The notes under the pieces are model-generated. The model was given only the letters and a program-made list of their open reading frames with translations, was not told the DNA's origin and did no database searches. This document shows, piece after piece, positions 24,522-33,882 of a stretch of DNA of 64,000 nucleotides (the stretch's first letter is position 1; every line of letters starts with the position of its first letter). Source of the stretch: Pseudomonas putida (GTDB lineage Bacteria > Pseudomonadota > Gammaproteobacteria > Pseudomonadales > Pseudomonadaceae). The stretch lies in NCBI RefSeq assembly GCF_028682175.1, contig NZ_JANHKS010000008.1, positions 62,001-126,000 of the forward strand. The letters run 5' to 3'. The position numbers were made by a program, and so were the translations under genes.

Positions 24522-25970
24522 GTGACTCAGAAGCCCGACCAGTGTCTTGGTGAATGGATCGATCGTGAAGCGCTCGCCGAAGCGATGATCCCTCTTATCG
24601 GTCAGCTCTACCGCAACAACAATGTGGTGAGTTCGATCTATGGCCGCACTCTGATCAACCGTTCAGTCATCGCAATTCTCAAGGCACACCGCTTTGCGCG
24701 TCATCGTCAGGCCGACGCGACCGAATTGTCCGTGCACGAGACTTTCCCGCTCATCAAAGCGATGAGCGAGCTCAAACTGGGTGCCGCTTCGGTGGACCTG
24801 GGCAAGCTGGCCGTCAAATACAAGGCCGAGGCCAACGGCCGCACCGCCGAGCAGTTTGTACGTGAAGAAATGGCCGAGATCGTGGGCCAGCAGAATTCCG
24901 GCGCGCGCAAGGGCACTGACGTCGTGCTGTACGGTTTCGGCCGTATCGGTCGTCTGCTGGCACGCATCCTGATCGAAAAAACCGGTGGTGGCGACGGCCT
25001 GCGCCTGCGCGCCATCGTCGTGCGCAAGGGCGCCGAGAACGACCTGCTCAAGCGCGCCAGCCTGCTGCGTCGTGACTCGGTGCACGGTCCGTTCGACGGC
25101 ACCATCACCATCGACGAAGCCAACAGCACCATCACCGCCAACGGCAACCTGATCCAGGTGATCTACGCCAAGAACCCTACCGAGGTGGACTACACCCAGT
25201 ACGGTATCAAGGACGCGCTGCTGGTCGACAACACCGGCGTATGGCGTGATGCCGATGGCCTGGGCCAGCACCTGCAGTGCCCGGGCATCGACCGCGTCGT
25301 GCTGACCGCGCCTGGCAAGGGCAAGCTGAAGAACATCGTTCACGGCATCAACCACCAGCAGATCACCGCTGACGACAAGATCGTTTCCGCGGCCTCCTGC
25401 ACCACCAACGCCATCGTGCCGGTGCTCAAGGCGGTCAACGACAAGTTCGGCATCGTCAACGGTCACGTTGAAACGGTTCACTCGTACACCAACGACCAGA
25501 ACCTGATCGACAACTTCCACAAGGGCGACCGCCGTGGCCGTAGTGCCGCGCTGAACATGGTCATCACCGAAACCGGCGCCGCCACTGCCGCTGCCAAGGC
25601 ACTGCCTGAGCTGGCCGGCAAGCTGACCGGCAACGCGATCCGTGTACCGACGCCGAACGTGTCGATGGCGATCCTGAACCTGAACCTGGGTACTGCTACC
25701 TCTCGCGAAGAAATCAACGAATACCTGCGCGAAACCGCGCTGTACTCGGACCTGCACAAGCAGATCGACTTCGTGAACTCCCAGGAAGTGGTCTCCACCG
25801 ACTTCGTAGGCTCGCGCCACGCCGGTGTGGTCGACGCCGAAGCGACCATCTGCATGGATAACCGTGTTGTACTGTACGTCTGGTACGACAACGAATTCGG
25901 TTACAGCTGCCAGGTAGTGCGCGTGATGGAAGACATGGCCGGTGTAAACCCGCCTGCATTCCCGAAGTAA
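24522..25970 (+). CDS. gap: Glyceraldehyde-3-phosphate dehydrogenase, long form with N-terminal extension
   Basis: A 482-residue GAPDH-family enzyme, about 145 residues longer than the classical 330-residue form. Residues about 1-125 are an extra helical region (EALAEAMIPLIGQLYRNNNV); the NAD-binding Rossmann motif VLYGFGRIGRLLARI follows, and the catalytic Cys lies in SAASCTTNAIVPVL. The GTG at 24522 is preferred over ATG at 24507, because GGAAGG (24511-24516) sits just upstream of the GTG. This matches the gap gene that neighbours mfd in other pseudomonads. Whether it mainly runs in the gluconeogenic direction is not decided here. Confidence 0.92.
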   Translation: MTQKPDQCLGEWIDREALAEAMIPLIGQLYRNNNVVSSIYGRTLINRSVIAILKAHRFARHRQADATELSVHETFPLIKAMSELKLGAASVDLGKLAVKYKAEANGRTAEQFVREEMAEIVGQQNSGARKGTDVVLYGFGRIGRLLARILIEKTGGGDGLRLRAIVVRKGAENDLLKRASLLRRDSVHGPFDGTITIDEANSTITANGNLIQVIYAKNPTEVDYTQYGIKDALLVDNTGVWRDADGLGQHLQCPGIDRVVLTAPGKGKLKNIVHGINHQQITADDKIVSAASCTTNAIVPVLKAVNDKFGIVNGHVETVHSYTNDQNLIDNFHKGDRRGRSAALNMVITETGAATAAAKALPELAGKLTGNAIRVPTPNVSMAILNLNLGTATSREEINEYLRETALYSDLHKQIDFVNSQEVVSTDFVGSRHAGVVDAEATICMDNRVVLYVWYDNEFGYSCQVVRVMEDMAGVNPPAFPK

Positions 25971-25976
25971 CGCGAA

Positions 25977-26016
25977 AAGCAGCTGCAAGCGGCAAGTTTT
26001 AAACTGCAAGCTGAAG
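25977..26016. repeat. GCAAG-rich element, copy A
   Basis: A stretch rich in GCAAGC/GCAAGTT/CTGCAAGC between the gap stop and its terminator. An inverted, similar copy lies at 26549-26592 next to the other terminator. Confidence 0.6.
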
Positions 26017-26019
26017 CAA

Positions 26020-26050
26020 AAAAACGCCCCGACATGTTCGGGGCGTTTTT
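26020..26050 (+). terminator. Rho-independent terminator of gap
   Basis: AAAAACGCCCCGA and TCGGGGCGTTTTT pair around a 5-nt loop, starting about 50 bp after the gap stop. The T-run follows the stem on the plus strand and an A-run precedes it, so it could work in both directions. Confidence 0.9.
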
Positions 26051-26094
26051 GTTCGTGTCTGATTTTCAAGGGAGCGCCAGCGCGCACCAGTCCC

Positions 26095-26488
26095 GTAGGA
26101 GCGCGCTTGCCCGCGACTGCGATCTGTCTGCACCTCCATCTGCAACTGACCCACCGCCATCGCGGGCAAGCGCGCTCCTACGGATGTGTGTTGTGAGGTG
26201 GTGGTGGGTGCAACCCCAACCCCGTAGCAGCACGGCTTGCCGGCGGGGGCGTCCTCGAAATCGCCCCCGCCTCCTGGGTTGCCCTCGGGCCTGTAGGAGC
26301 GCGCTTGCCCGCGACTGCGATCTGTCTGCACCTCCATCTGCAACTGACCCACCGCTATCGCGGGCAAGCGCGCTCCTACGGATCTGTGGTGTGAGGTGGT
26401 GGTGGGTACATCCCCAACCCCGTAGCAGCACGGCTTGCCGGCGGGGCAATTTCAAGGGCGCCCCCGCCAGCAAGCCGTGCTGCTACGG
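26095..26488. repeat. Composite REP array, 198-bp tandem duplication
   Basis: Two near-identical units start at 26095 and 26293. Each has a facing pair of GTAGGAGCGCGCTTGCCCGC elements with the same 50-bp spacer (GCGATCTGTCTGCACCTCC...), then GGTGGTGGTGGGT, then a GTAGCAGCACGGCTTGCC element. The first unit's distal arm is degenerate; the second ends in an intact facing arm near 26488. No gene is seen between the gap terminator and the MHS transporter terminator. Confidence 0.92.
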
Positions 26489-26512
26489 GACGGTGTGAAG
26501 CAGGCATAAATA

Positions 26513-26541
26513 CAAACGCCCCGAACTTGTCGGGGCGTTTG
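26513..26541 (-). terminator. Terminator of the MHS transporter gene
   Basis: CAAACGCCCCGA and TCGGGGCGTTTG form a 12-bp stem with a 5-nt loop, about 50 bp after the transporter stop on the minus strand. Its stem is nearly the same as that of the gap terminator. Confidence 0.8.
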
Positions 26542-26548
26542 CGTTTCT

Positions 26549-26592
26549 GCTTCTAACTTGCAGCTTGTGGCTTGCAACTTGCCGCTGCAGTT
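26549..26592. repeat. GCAAG-rich element, copy B (inverted)
   Basis: Reverse complement of this stretch resembles copy A at 25977-26016: both have GCGGCAAGTT, a CAAGCTG/CTGCAAG core and GAAGCA before the terminator stem. It overlaps the transporter stop codon. Confidence 0.6.
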
Positions 26593-27880
26593 ACCCCGCG
26601 ACGGCTTCCATGCGCGCCTGGCCGCCCTTGCGGAACAGCACCAAGGTGGCGATCAGTCCCAGGACGGCGGCGCCGCTCAGCCAGATGCCGGGGGCTGCCT
26701 TGTTGTCCAGCACGTGGATCAGGTAGGTACAGGCCGCCGGGGTGAAGCCGCCGAAGGTGGCGGTGGCCAGGCTGTAGGCCAGGGAGAAGCCAGTGGTGCG
26801 TACTTCGACCGGCATGATCTCGGTCAGCGAAACCACCATCGCACCGTTGTACGAACCGTACAGGAACGACAGCCACAGCTCGACCATCAGCAGGTTGGCG
26901 AAGCTCGGGTTGGCGGTCAGCCAGGACAGGGCAGGGTAGGCCGTGACGATGGCCAGGATGGTCGCGGCCAGCAGCAGCGGTTTACGACCGATCTTGTCCG
27001 ACACCGCGCCCATCACCGGCAGCCAGATGAAGTTCGAGATACCCACGCACACGGTCACCAGCAGGCTGTCCAGGTCAGACAGGTGCAGTTCGTTCTTGCC
27101 GAAGGTCGGGGTGTAGGCGGTGATCAGGTAGAACGACACGGTGGTCATGACCACCAGCGCCATGCCGGCGATGACCACACCGAAGTTGGACCCGATGGAC
27201 TTCATCACCTCGCCCATGGTCGGACGGTGTTTGCGCGCACGGGCTTCGAACTCAGGGGTTTCTTCCAGCGAGCGACGGATGATGAAGATCGCCGGAACGA
27301 TCATGCAACCCACCAGGAACGGCACGCGCCAGCCCCACTGGCCCATGTCTTCAGGCGTCAGCCAATGGTTCAGGCCAACACCCAGGAGGCCTGCGAACAC
27401 CACGGCTGCTTGCTGGCTAGCAGACTGCCAGCTCACGAAGAAGCCTTTGCGGCCCGGCGTCGAGATCTCGGCCAGGTACACCGACACACCGCCCAGTTCC
27501 ACACCGGCAGAGAAGCCTTGCAGCAAGCGGCCGATCAGCACCAGCAACGGCGCCGCGACGCCCAGGGTCGCGTAACCCGGTACGAAGGCGATCAGCAGGG
27601 TGCCCATGGCCATCAGGGCCAGGGTGATGATCAGGCCTTTCTTGCGGCCGTGGTGGTCGATGTAGGCGCCGAGGAAAATCGCGCCCAGCGGACGCATCAG
27701 GAAGCCGGCACCGAAGGTGGCCAGCGAGAGCATCAGCGAGGCGAATTCGCTGTCGGCAGGGAAGAAAGCCTTGGCAATGGCAGTGGCGTAGAAGCCGTAC
27801 ACCATAAAGTCAAACATTTCAAGGAAGTTGCCGCTGACAACGCGAAATATCGCCTTGCCTTTGCCTGTGTTCGAGGCCAT
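26591..27880 (-). CDS. MHS-family MFS transporter (citrate/tricarballylate:H+ symporter-like)
   Basis: A 429-residue, 12-TM major-facilitator protein of the metabolite:H+ symporter group. Landmarks are [17 protein letters not shown] near the N-terminus, the loop signature [27 protein letters not shown] and the second-half loop [13 protein letters not shown]. Close similarity in pattern to citrate and tricarballylate carriers suggests an organic acid substrate, but the exact one is unknown. The frame extends to a TTG at 27898; ATG at 27880 is preferred, with GAGTGAG upstream. It is a single-gene unit. Confidence 0.85.
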   Translation of the reverse strand: MASNTGKGKAIFRVVSGNFLEMFDFMVYGFYATAIAKAFFPADSEFASLMLSLATFGAGFLMRPLGAIFLGAYIDHHGRKKGLIITLALMAMGTLLIAFVPGYATLGVAAPLLVLIGRLLQGFSAGVELGGVSVYLAEISTPGRKGFFVSWQSASQQAAVVFAGLLGVGLNHWLTPEDMGQWGWRVPFLVGCMIVPAIFIIRRSLEETPEFEARARKHRPTMGEVMKSIGSNFGVVIAGMALVVMTTVSFYLITAYTPTFGKNELHLSDLDSLLVTVCVGISNFIWLPVMGAVSDKIGRKPLLLAATILAIVTAYPALSWLTANPSFANLLMVELWLSFLYGSYNGAMVVSLTEIMPVEVRTTGFSLAYSLATATFGGFTPAACTYLIHVLDNKAAPGIWLSGAAVLGLIATLVLFRKGGQARMEAVAG

Positions 27881-28055
27881 TTGGAAATACTCACTCAATG
27901 CGTCTAGCTAGGGGGATCCGTTGTATTTATGCGTCCTCTCATGCGGAGTCGGAGCTTGGCCTCCCACGCCGCATATTTGTAACGATATGTGTAAAAGTGG
28001 CGGATAGCAATCAGAAGACACTTATCATGCTGCGCCGTTCCGGGGTGGCATGGGC

Positions 28056-28622
28056 TTATTTGAGCAGCGCTTCACGCAGGTCGGCGGACAGGCCGTCCGG
28101 AGCCAGCCAGATCGCGAAATACACCTTGGCAAGCTCCGCATCGGCGCTGGCGAAGATCACTTTGCCGTTGCGGGTGAGGTTCAAACCGTCGCTGCGGTTC
28201 CAGCTCAGGTCGTAGCGATCGCCGTCCTTGATGTCCCGAAAGCTGTTGTGCAGGCGATCGAGTTCGGGCTTGAGGCGTTTCAGGGCTTGCGCAGGCTGCT
28301 GTTTTTCAAGCGCAACGTTGGCGGCCTTGATGACGTCCTCGCGGTCGATGTCGCGAAAGTAATACAGCTCAAGCTTTTGCGGCGTCTGCGAAAAGGCGGC
28401 CTGCCGGGCAGAAACCGAGGGTTCGGCATAGAAAGCCGCGGCGTACACGTCCGTCCACAAGTAAGTGAGGATTGCCTGATTCTTGCGCTCGAGCACCGGA
28501 GACTGGCCCTCGAGCCGGGCTGGAAAGTCGGCCTTTTTCAGCAGGTCCGCGTGAGAGGCCAAGGCGAGAGGGCTGGCAATGAGGCCCAGGACGAGTATCC
28601 AGTGAGTCAGGCGGTGGCGCAT
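28056..28622 (-). CDS. Chalcone isomerase-fold periplasmic protein
   Basis: A 188-residue exported protein with a signal peptide (THWILVLGLIASPLALA, cleavage near residue 22) and a mature part of the bacterial chalcone-isomerase-like family (PF16036-type; LERKNQAILTYLWTDVYAAAFY and KLELYYFRDIDREDVIKAA). Bacterial members are not known to isomerise flavonoids; the fold may bind fatty acids. It is a single-gene unit; the next gene upstream on this strand is beyond sthA. Confidence 0.75.
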   Translation of the reverse strand: MRHRLTHWILVLGLIASPLALASHADLLKKADFPARLEGQSPVLERKNQAILTYLWTDVYAAAFYAEPSVSARQAAFSQTPQKLELYYFRDIDREDVIKAANVALEKQQPAQALKRLKPELDRLHNSFRDIKDGDRYDLSWNRSDGLNLTRNGKVIFASADAELAKVYFAIWLAPDGLSADLREALLK

Positions 28623-28980
28623 GGGTAGGGCCTTGTGTGCGGTCGAGTGTGTAAGGGTATGTCAGATTGGCCGCCGCCGGGCGTCAGCGCAAAAATCCCC
28701 ACAAAGCGTACGCAAACCCACAAAATCTCAGCTTTTATTGGGATTCCCACCGCGTAGGGATTTATCATCCGCACACTTTGGCGTCTGAACGGCTGTTGAG
28801 GCCGATCAAATGCCACGTCACGCAGCCAGAATTGGCATGTGACACGACCAAGGGTTAATGTTCCCCGCGACGCGAGACGTTTAGACTGCGCCGCGAGTTT
28901 CGATTCTTCATGCCGCCAGCCGCGGCATGATCCAGCCGGAGACGCCAGAGTGGCGTCTCGGCCTGTTCTGAGGAGTACGC
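28623..28980 (+). promoter_or_regulatory. sthA upstream region with two hairpins
   Basis: This 358-bp gap holds the divergent promoters of the chalcone-isomerase-like gene and sthA. Near sthA are two perfect stem-loops: CATGCCGC-CAGCC-GCGGCATG (28909-28929) and GAGACGCCA-GAG-TGGCGTCTC (28939-28959), the second ending just before the GAGGAG ribosome site. No T-run follows them. No small gene with a good ribosome site was seen. Confidence 0.55.
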
Positions 28981-30375
28981 ATGGCTGTCTACAACTACGA
29001 CGTAGTGGTGCTGGGTTCCGGCCCGGCTGGGGAAGGCGCGGCAATGAACGCCGCCAAGGCTGGGCGCAAGGTGGCGATGGTCGACAGCCGTCGCCAGGTC
29101 GGCGGCAACTGCACCCACCTGGGCACGATCCCGTCCAAGGCACTGCGTCACTCGGTCAAGCAGATCATCCAGTTCAACACCAACCCGATGTTCCGGGCCA
29201 TTGGCGAACCGCGCTGGTTCTCCTTCCCGGACGTGCTGAAAAGCGCCGAAAAGGTCATCAACAAGCAGGTGGCCTCGCGCACCGGTTATTACGCACGCAA
29301 CCGTGTCGACGTGTTCTTCGGCACCGGCAGCTTTGCTGACGAACGCAGCGTCGATGTGGTCTGCAACACCGGCGTGGTAGAAAAGCTGGTCGCCAACCAG
29401 ATCATCATCGCCACCGGTTCGCGCCCTTATCGCCCGGCCGATATCGATTTTTCCCACAAGCGTATCTACGACAGCGACACCATCCTCAGCCTGAACCACA
29501 CCCCGCGTAAGCTGATTATCTACGGCGCAGGCGTGATCGGCTGTGAATATGCGTCGATCTTCAGCGGTCTGGGGGTGGACGTCGAATTGATCGACAACCG
29601 CGACCAGTTGCTGAGCTTCCTCGACGCGGAAATTTCCCAGGGCCTGAGCTACCACTTCAGCAACAACAACGTGATGGTTCGCCACAACGAAGAGTACGAG
29701 CGGGTCGAAGGCCTGGAAAACGGCGTGATCCTGCACCTCAAATCTGGCAAGAAGGTCAAGGCCGACGCCTTGCTGTGGTGTAACGGTCGGACCGGCAACA
29801 CCGACAAGCTGGGTCTGGAAAACGTCGGCATCAAGGCCAACGGTCGTGGTCAGATCGAGGTCGACGAGGAATACCGCACCAGCAAGCCGAACATCTATGG
29901 CGCCGGTGACGTGATCGGCTGGCCAAGCCTGGCCAGTGCGGCCTACGACCAGGGCCGTTCGGCCTCGGGCAAGGCGGTGGACAACGGCACCTGGCGGTTC
30001 GTCAACGACGTGCCGACCGGCATCTACACGATTCCGGAAATCAGCTCGATCGGCCAGAACGAACACGACCTGACCCAGGCAAAAATCCCGTACGAAGTGG
30101 GCAAGGCGTTCTTCAAGAGCATGGCTCGCGCGCAGATCTCCAACGAGCCGGTGGGCATGTTGAAGATCCTGTTCCACCGCGAAACCCTGGAAATCCTCGG
30201 CGTGCATTGCTTCGGCGACCAGGCGTCGGAGATCGTACACATCGGCCAGGCGATCATGAACCAGCCGGGTGAGGCGAACTCGATCAAGTACTTCGTCAAC
30301 ACCACCTTCAACTACCCGACCATGGCCGAAGCCTATCGGGTAGCGGCGTACGACGGCCTCAACCGGCTTTTTTGA
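28981..30375 (+). CDS. sthA: Soluble pyridine nucleotide transhydrogenase
   Basis: A 464-residue cytoplasmic flavoprotein that exchanges reducing equivalents between NADPH and NAD+. FAD-binding motif [19 protein letters not shown] is at the N-terminus; the NAD(P) motif [19 protein letters not shown] is central; the C-terminal dimerisation domain ends [14 protein letters not shown]. The active-site region reads [15 protein letters not shown]: it keeps one Cys but has Thr where the lipoamide dehydrogenase relatives have the second redox Cys, as is normal for SthA. GAGGAG precedes the ATG. It converges on the GDPD gene. Confidence 0.96.
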   Translation: MAVYNYDVVVLGSGPAGEGAAMNAAKAGRKVAMVDSRRQVGGNCTHLGTIPSKALRHSVKQIIQFNTNPMFRAIGEPRWFSFPDVLKSAEKVINKQVASRTGYYARNRVDVFFGTGSFADERSVDVVCNTGVVEKLVANQIIIATGSRPYRPADIDFSHKRIYDSDTILSLNHTPRKLIIYGAGVIGCEYASIFSGLGVDVELIDNRDQLLSFLDAEISQGLSYHFSNNNVMVRHNEEYERVEGLENGVILHLKSGKKVKADALLWCNGRTGNTDKLGLENVGIKANGRGQIEVDEEYRTSKPNIYGAGDVIGWPSLASAAYDQGRSASGKAVDNGTWRFVNDVPTGIYTIPEISSIGQNEHDLTQAKIPYEVGKAFFKSMARAQISNEPVGMLKILFHRETLEILGVHCFGDQASEIVHIGQAIMNQPGEANSIKYFVNTTFNYPTMAEAYRVAAYDGLNRLF

Positions 30376-30381
30376 GCGGCT

Positions 30382-30406
30382 CCGGCCGGTGGCCTGAGCC
30401 GGCCGG
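30382..30406. terminator. GC-rich hairpin between sthA and the GDPD gene
   Basis: CCGGCCGG repeats at 30382-30389 and 30399-30406 can pair as an 8-bp stem with a 9-nt loop between the two convergent stops. There is no T-run; it may end both transcripts only weakly. Confidence 0.45.
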
Positions 30407-30417
30407 GGAGACCGATT

Positions 30418-31140
30418 TCAGTAATTCCCGAGGGTGGCGCTGGCCAAACCGGGAAAGTCTGTAATCAGGCTGTCAACGCCGAAGTCGGCGAGTCTGCGCA
30501 TCAGCGCAGGCTCGTTGACTGTCCACACCGACACATGCAGGCCCTGATTCTGGGCTCGCTTCAGGCGCTCGGGCGTGCACAGCGTCCAGTTCAGCGCAAG
30601 AATCTCACAGCCGTAGCTCTGCGCGACCTTAAGCGGATCCAGCCAGGCATACTCCGCCACCAGTCCTCGCGACACATCCGGTGTCAATTCCAGTGCAGCC
30701 CCCAACACTTCCCTCGAACTCGAGGTGATGGTGATCTTGTCCAGCAAGCCATGACGCTGGGCCATCTCGCGAATCGCCAGCACCGTGGTCGCCGAGCGGG
30801 TGCGTGACGCGCTTTTGACCTCCAGTTGCCAATGATCGAAATCGCACTGCTCGAACAGTTCTTCCAGGCGCGGAATCGGGCATGGCTGCACCCAGCCAGG
30901 GCCACCCTTGCGGGCGTCGTAGGTCACAAGGTCGGCGGCGTCATGCTCGACCACCTTGCCGCGCCGGTCGGTGGTGCGTTTGAGGGTCGGGTCGTGGATG
31001 ACCATCAGTTCGCCGTCGCGGGACAGGTGCAGGTCCAGTTCGCAACGCTTGACCCCATGCTTGAGGCATTCCTTGAAGCTGGTCAGGGTGTTTTCCGGTG
31101 CTTCGCCCTTGGCGCCGCGGTGGCCGTAGATTAGGGTCAC
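30418..31140 (-). CDS. Glycerophosphodiester phosphodiesterase, cytosolic type
   Basis: A 240-residue GDPD TIM-barrel enzyme that hydrolyses glycerophosphodiesters to glycerol-3-phosphate and an alcohol. The motif [13 protein letters not shown] gives the catalytic His and the metal Glu; [18 protein letters not shown] gives the second Glu/Asp metal pair and the second catalytic His. No signal peptide is present, so it is cytosolic like UgpQ. It is followed upstream by the PilZ gene on the same strand (36 bp gap). Confidence 0.92.
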   Translation of the reverse strand: MTLIYGHRGAKGEAPENTLTSFKECLKHGVKRCELDLHLSRDGELMVIHDPTLKRTTDRRGKVVEHDAADLVTYDARKGGPGWVQPCPIPRLEELFEQCDFDHWQLEVKSASRTRSATTVLAIREMAQRHGLLDKITITSSSREVLGAALELTPDVSRGLVAEYAWLDPLKVAQSYGCEILALNWTLCTPERLKRAQNQGLHVSVWTVNEPALMRRLADFGVDSLITDFPGLASATLGNY

Positions 31141-31176
31141 AAATGCTCCTTCGATAACGCGCCTTGAGGCTGAAAA

Positions 31177-31764
31177 TCAGGTGGGATCGGGATTGCTCTG
31201 CTCTCGGGCAAGCCTGCGCTGGGCGGCTTGTCGTTGCAGGATGTGTCTGGCCAGCAACTGGCGCTGGGCGTCGGAGAGGTCGACCCATTCGGTGCCCACC
31301 TCGAAGTCGCCGATCTTCAGCGAATGGCACTGGGTCACCCGGGCGCGCAGCATCATGCCGGAGGCCTGTGGCATCAGCACCATCTTGACCGACAGCAGGG
31401 TGTCGACCGGGAAGGGGCGGTGGGATTCGAACTGCAGCCCGCCCTCGGACATGATGACCTTTTGCGGCGCGCCCAGCTTGCCCAGCACGGTCTGCGCGAC
31501 CACCTGGCCGAGCAGGTCGATGCGCTTGCTCATGGCCCGCAGGAAGCTGTTGGTGGTGCGGTCACGGTCATCGAGCTGGCGCAGCAGATGCTGGGATTCG
31601 AACTCGGCCACGTGCAGTTCGCTCAGCAGATCGAACAGCGTGGAGCTGTCGTTGTGCGCGTGTTCGTCCAGGGTACCGGAGGCTGGAATGCGTTGAATTT
31701 CCAGTGCGACGCTGTCCTCGATACGGTAGTATTCGCGGCGTTCTTCTTCATCTAGTGTCGGCAT
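31177..31764 (-). CDS. PilZ-domain protein with an incomplete c-di-GMP motif
   Basis: A 195-residue protein. The first PilZ motif is present at the N-terminus (REYYR, the RxxxR arm), and the barrel part lies at about 105-165. The second motif, usually D/NxSxxG, reads IMSEGG here, so the acidic/amide residue is replaced by Ile. A helical middle part (VAEFESQHLLRQLDDRDRTTNSFLRAM) separates them. The start at 31764 (MPTLDEEERREYY) fits homologs; the frame is open about 30 residues further. It is divergent from lolC. c-di-GMP binding is likely but less sure than for canonical members. Confidence 0.8.
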   Translation of the reverse strand: MPTLDEEERREYYRIEDSVALEIQRIPASGTLDEHAHNDSSTLFDLLSELHVAEFESQHLLRQLDDRDRTTNSFLRAMSKRIDLLGQVVAQTVLGKLGAPQKVIMSEGGLQFESHRPFPVDTLLSVKMVLMPQASGMMLRARVTQCHSLKIGDFEVGTEWVDLSDAQRQLLARHILQRQAAQRRLAREQSNPDPT

Positions 31765-31891
31765 GGCGAACCCATGGTAGCGGCGGTTGTCAGAGTGATT
31801 GCGCTTGAATCGCGGCTCATTGATTCGAGTGTAAAGCCGCAGGCCCAGGCCCGCCACAAGGACGTTCCCATTCCTTTGAACAAGCCCTTAC

Positions 31892-33134
31892 ATGTTCAGA
31901 CCTCTTTTTGTTTTCATCGGCACGCGTTACACCCGTGCAAAACGCCGTAACCATTTTGTCTCCTTCATTTCCCTGACGTCGATGATCGGGCTCGCCCTGG
32001 GCGTCGTGGTGATGATAGTCGTGTTATCGGTCATGAACGGCTTCGATCACGAGATGCGTACCCGGGTTCTCGGCATGGTTCCACACGCGACCATCGAATC
32101 CGGCGAGCCGATAAACGACTGGCAGAACCTCGCTGCGCGGGTCAAACAGAACCCGCAGGTCGAGGCCGTCGCGCCGTTCACCCAGATGCAGGGCCTGCTG
32201 ACCAACAATGGCAACGTGCAGAAAATCCTGCTCAATGCCATCGACCCGGTTCAGGAACGCAAAGTTTCGATTATCGACGGCTTCATGAAACAGGGTCATC
32301 TTGACGATCTGGTGTCAGGCGGCTTCGGTGTGGTCATCGGCGACAAGGCTGCGGCCAAGCTCGGCGTGGGCATCGGCGACAAGGTGACGTTCGTGTCGCC
32401 CGAAGTCACGGTCACGCCTGCCGGGATGTTCCCGCGCATGAAGCGCTTCACCGTGGTCGGCATCTTCCACGTCGGCGCCGGCGAGCTGGACGGCTATCTG
32501 GGGGTGACCAACCTTCAGGACCTGGCGCGCCTGCATCGCTGGAAGCCCGATCAGGTGCAGGGCCTGCGCCTGAAGTTCACCGACCTGTTCAAGGCGCCGC
32601 GCACCGCCTACGAAATTGCCCAGAACCTGGGCGACCACCAGTACTACTCCCGTGACTGGACCCGCACCCACGGCAACCTGTACCAGGCCATCGGCATGGA
32701 GAAATCCATCATCGGCCTGCTGCTGTTGCTGATCGTGGCGGTGGCGGCGTTCAACATCATTTCGACCCTGGTGATGGTGGTCAACGACAAGCGCGGTGAC
32801 ATCGCGATCCTGCGCACCCTGGGTGCGACGCCGGGCCAGATCATGCGCATTTTCATGGTTCAGGGTACGGTGATCGGCGTGGTCGGCACGTTGGTCGGCG
32901 CCGGTGTCGGCATTCTTGCGGCGCTGAACGTCAGTTCCGCGATTTCGGCGCTCGAAGGCCTGATCGGCCACAAGTTTCTCAACGCGGATGTCTATTTCAT
33001 CGACTATCTGCCCTCGCAATTGATGACCGAAGACGTGCTGCTGGTGTGCGGCGCGGCGCTGGTCCTGAGTTTCCTCGCCACCCTGTATCCAGCCTGGCGT
33101 GCGGCGCGCACCCAGCCGGCAGAGGCGTTACGTT

Positions 33135-33142
<8 letters not shown>
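31892..33142 (+). CDS. lolC: Lipoprotein-releasing ABC transporter permease LolC
   Basis: A 416-residue inner-membrane permease with one N-terminal TM ([20 protein letters not shown]), a large periplasmic domain (about 50-265) and three C-terminal TMs beginning at [18 protein letters not shown]. With LolD and LolE it extracts outer-membrane lipoproteins and passes them to LolA. The last codons overlap the lolD start. It is closely related to LolE from this same cluster (for example both start [19 protein letters not shown]). Confidence 0.93.
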
Positions 33143-33833
<691 letters not shown>

Positions 33834-33882
33834 TGTTTTCAGCCCTTTCGGGGGCTTCATTTTCAGCTACGGTGCTTCACCC

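Noticed and set aside
26034..26498. Open frames of 135-154 residues in the REP block after gap
   Set aside because: They translate REP palindromes (SALARD, STACRRG patterns) and are not genes.
27881..27898. TTG start six codons upstream for the MHS transporter
   Set aside because: TTG is rare and the inner ATG has a GAGTGAG ribosome-like site.
28607..29143. A 178-residue minus-strand frame across the sthA leader and start
   Set aside because: Low-complexity Pro/Arg/Cys-rich translation overlapping a certain gene.
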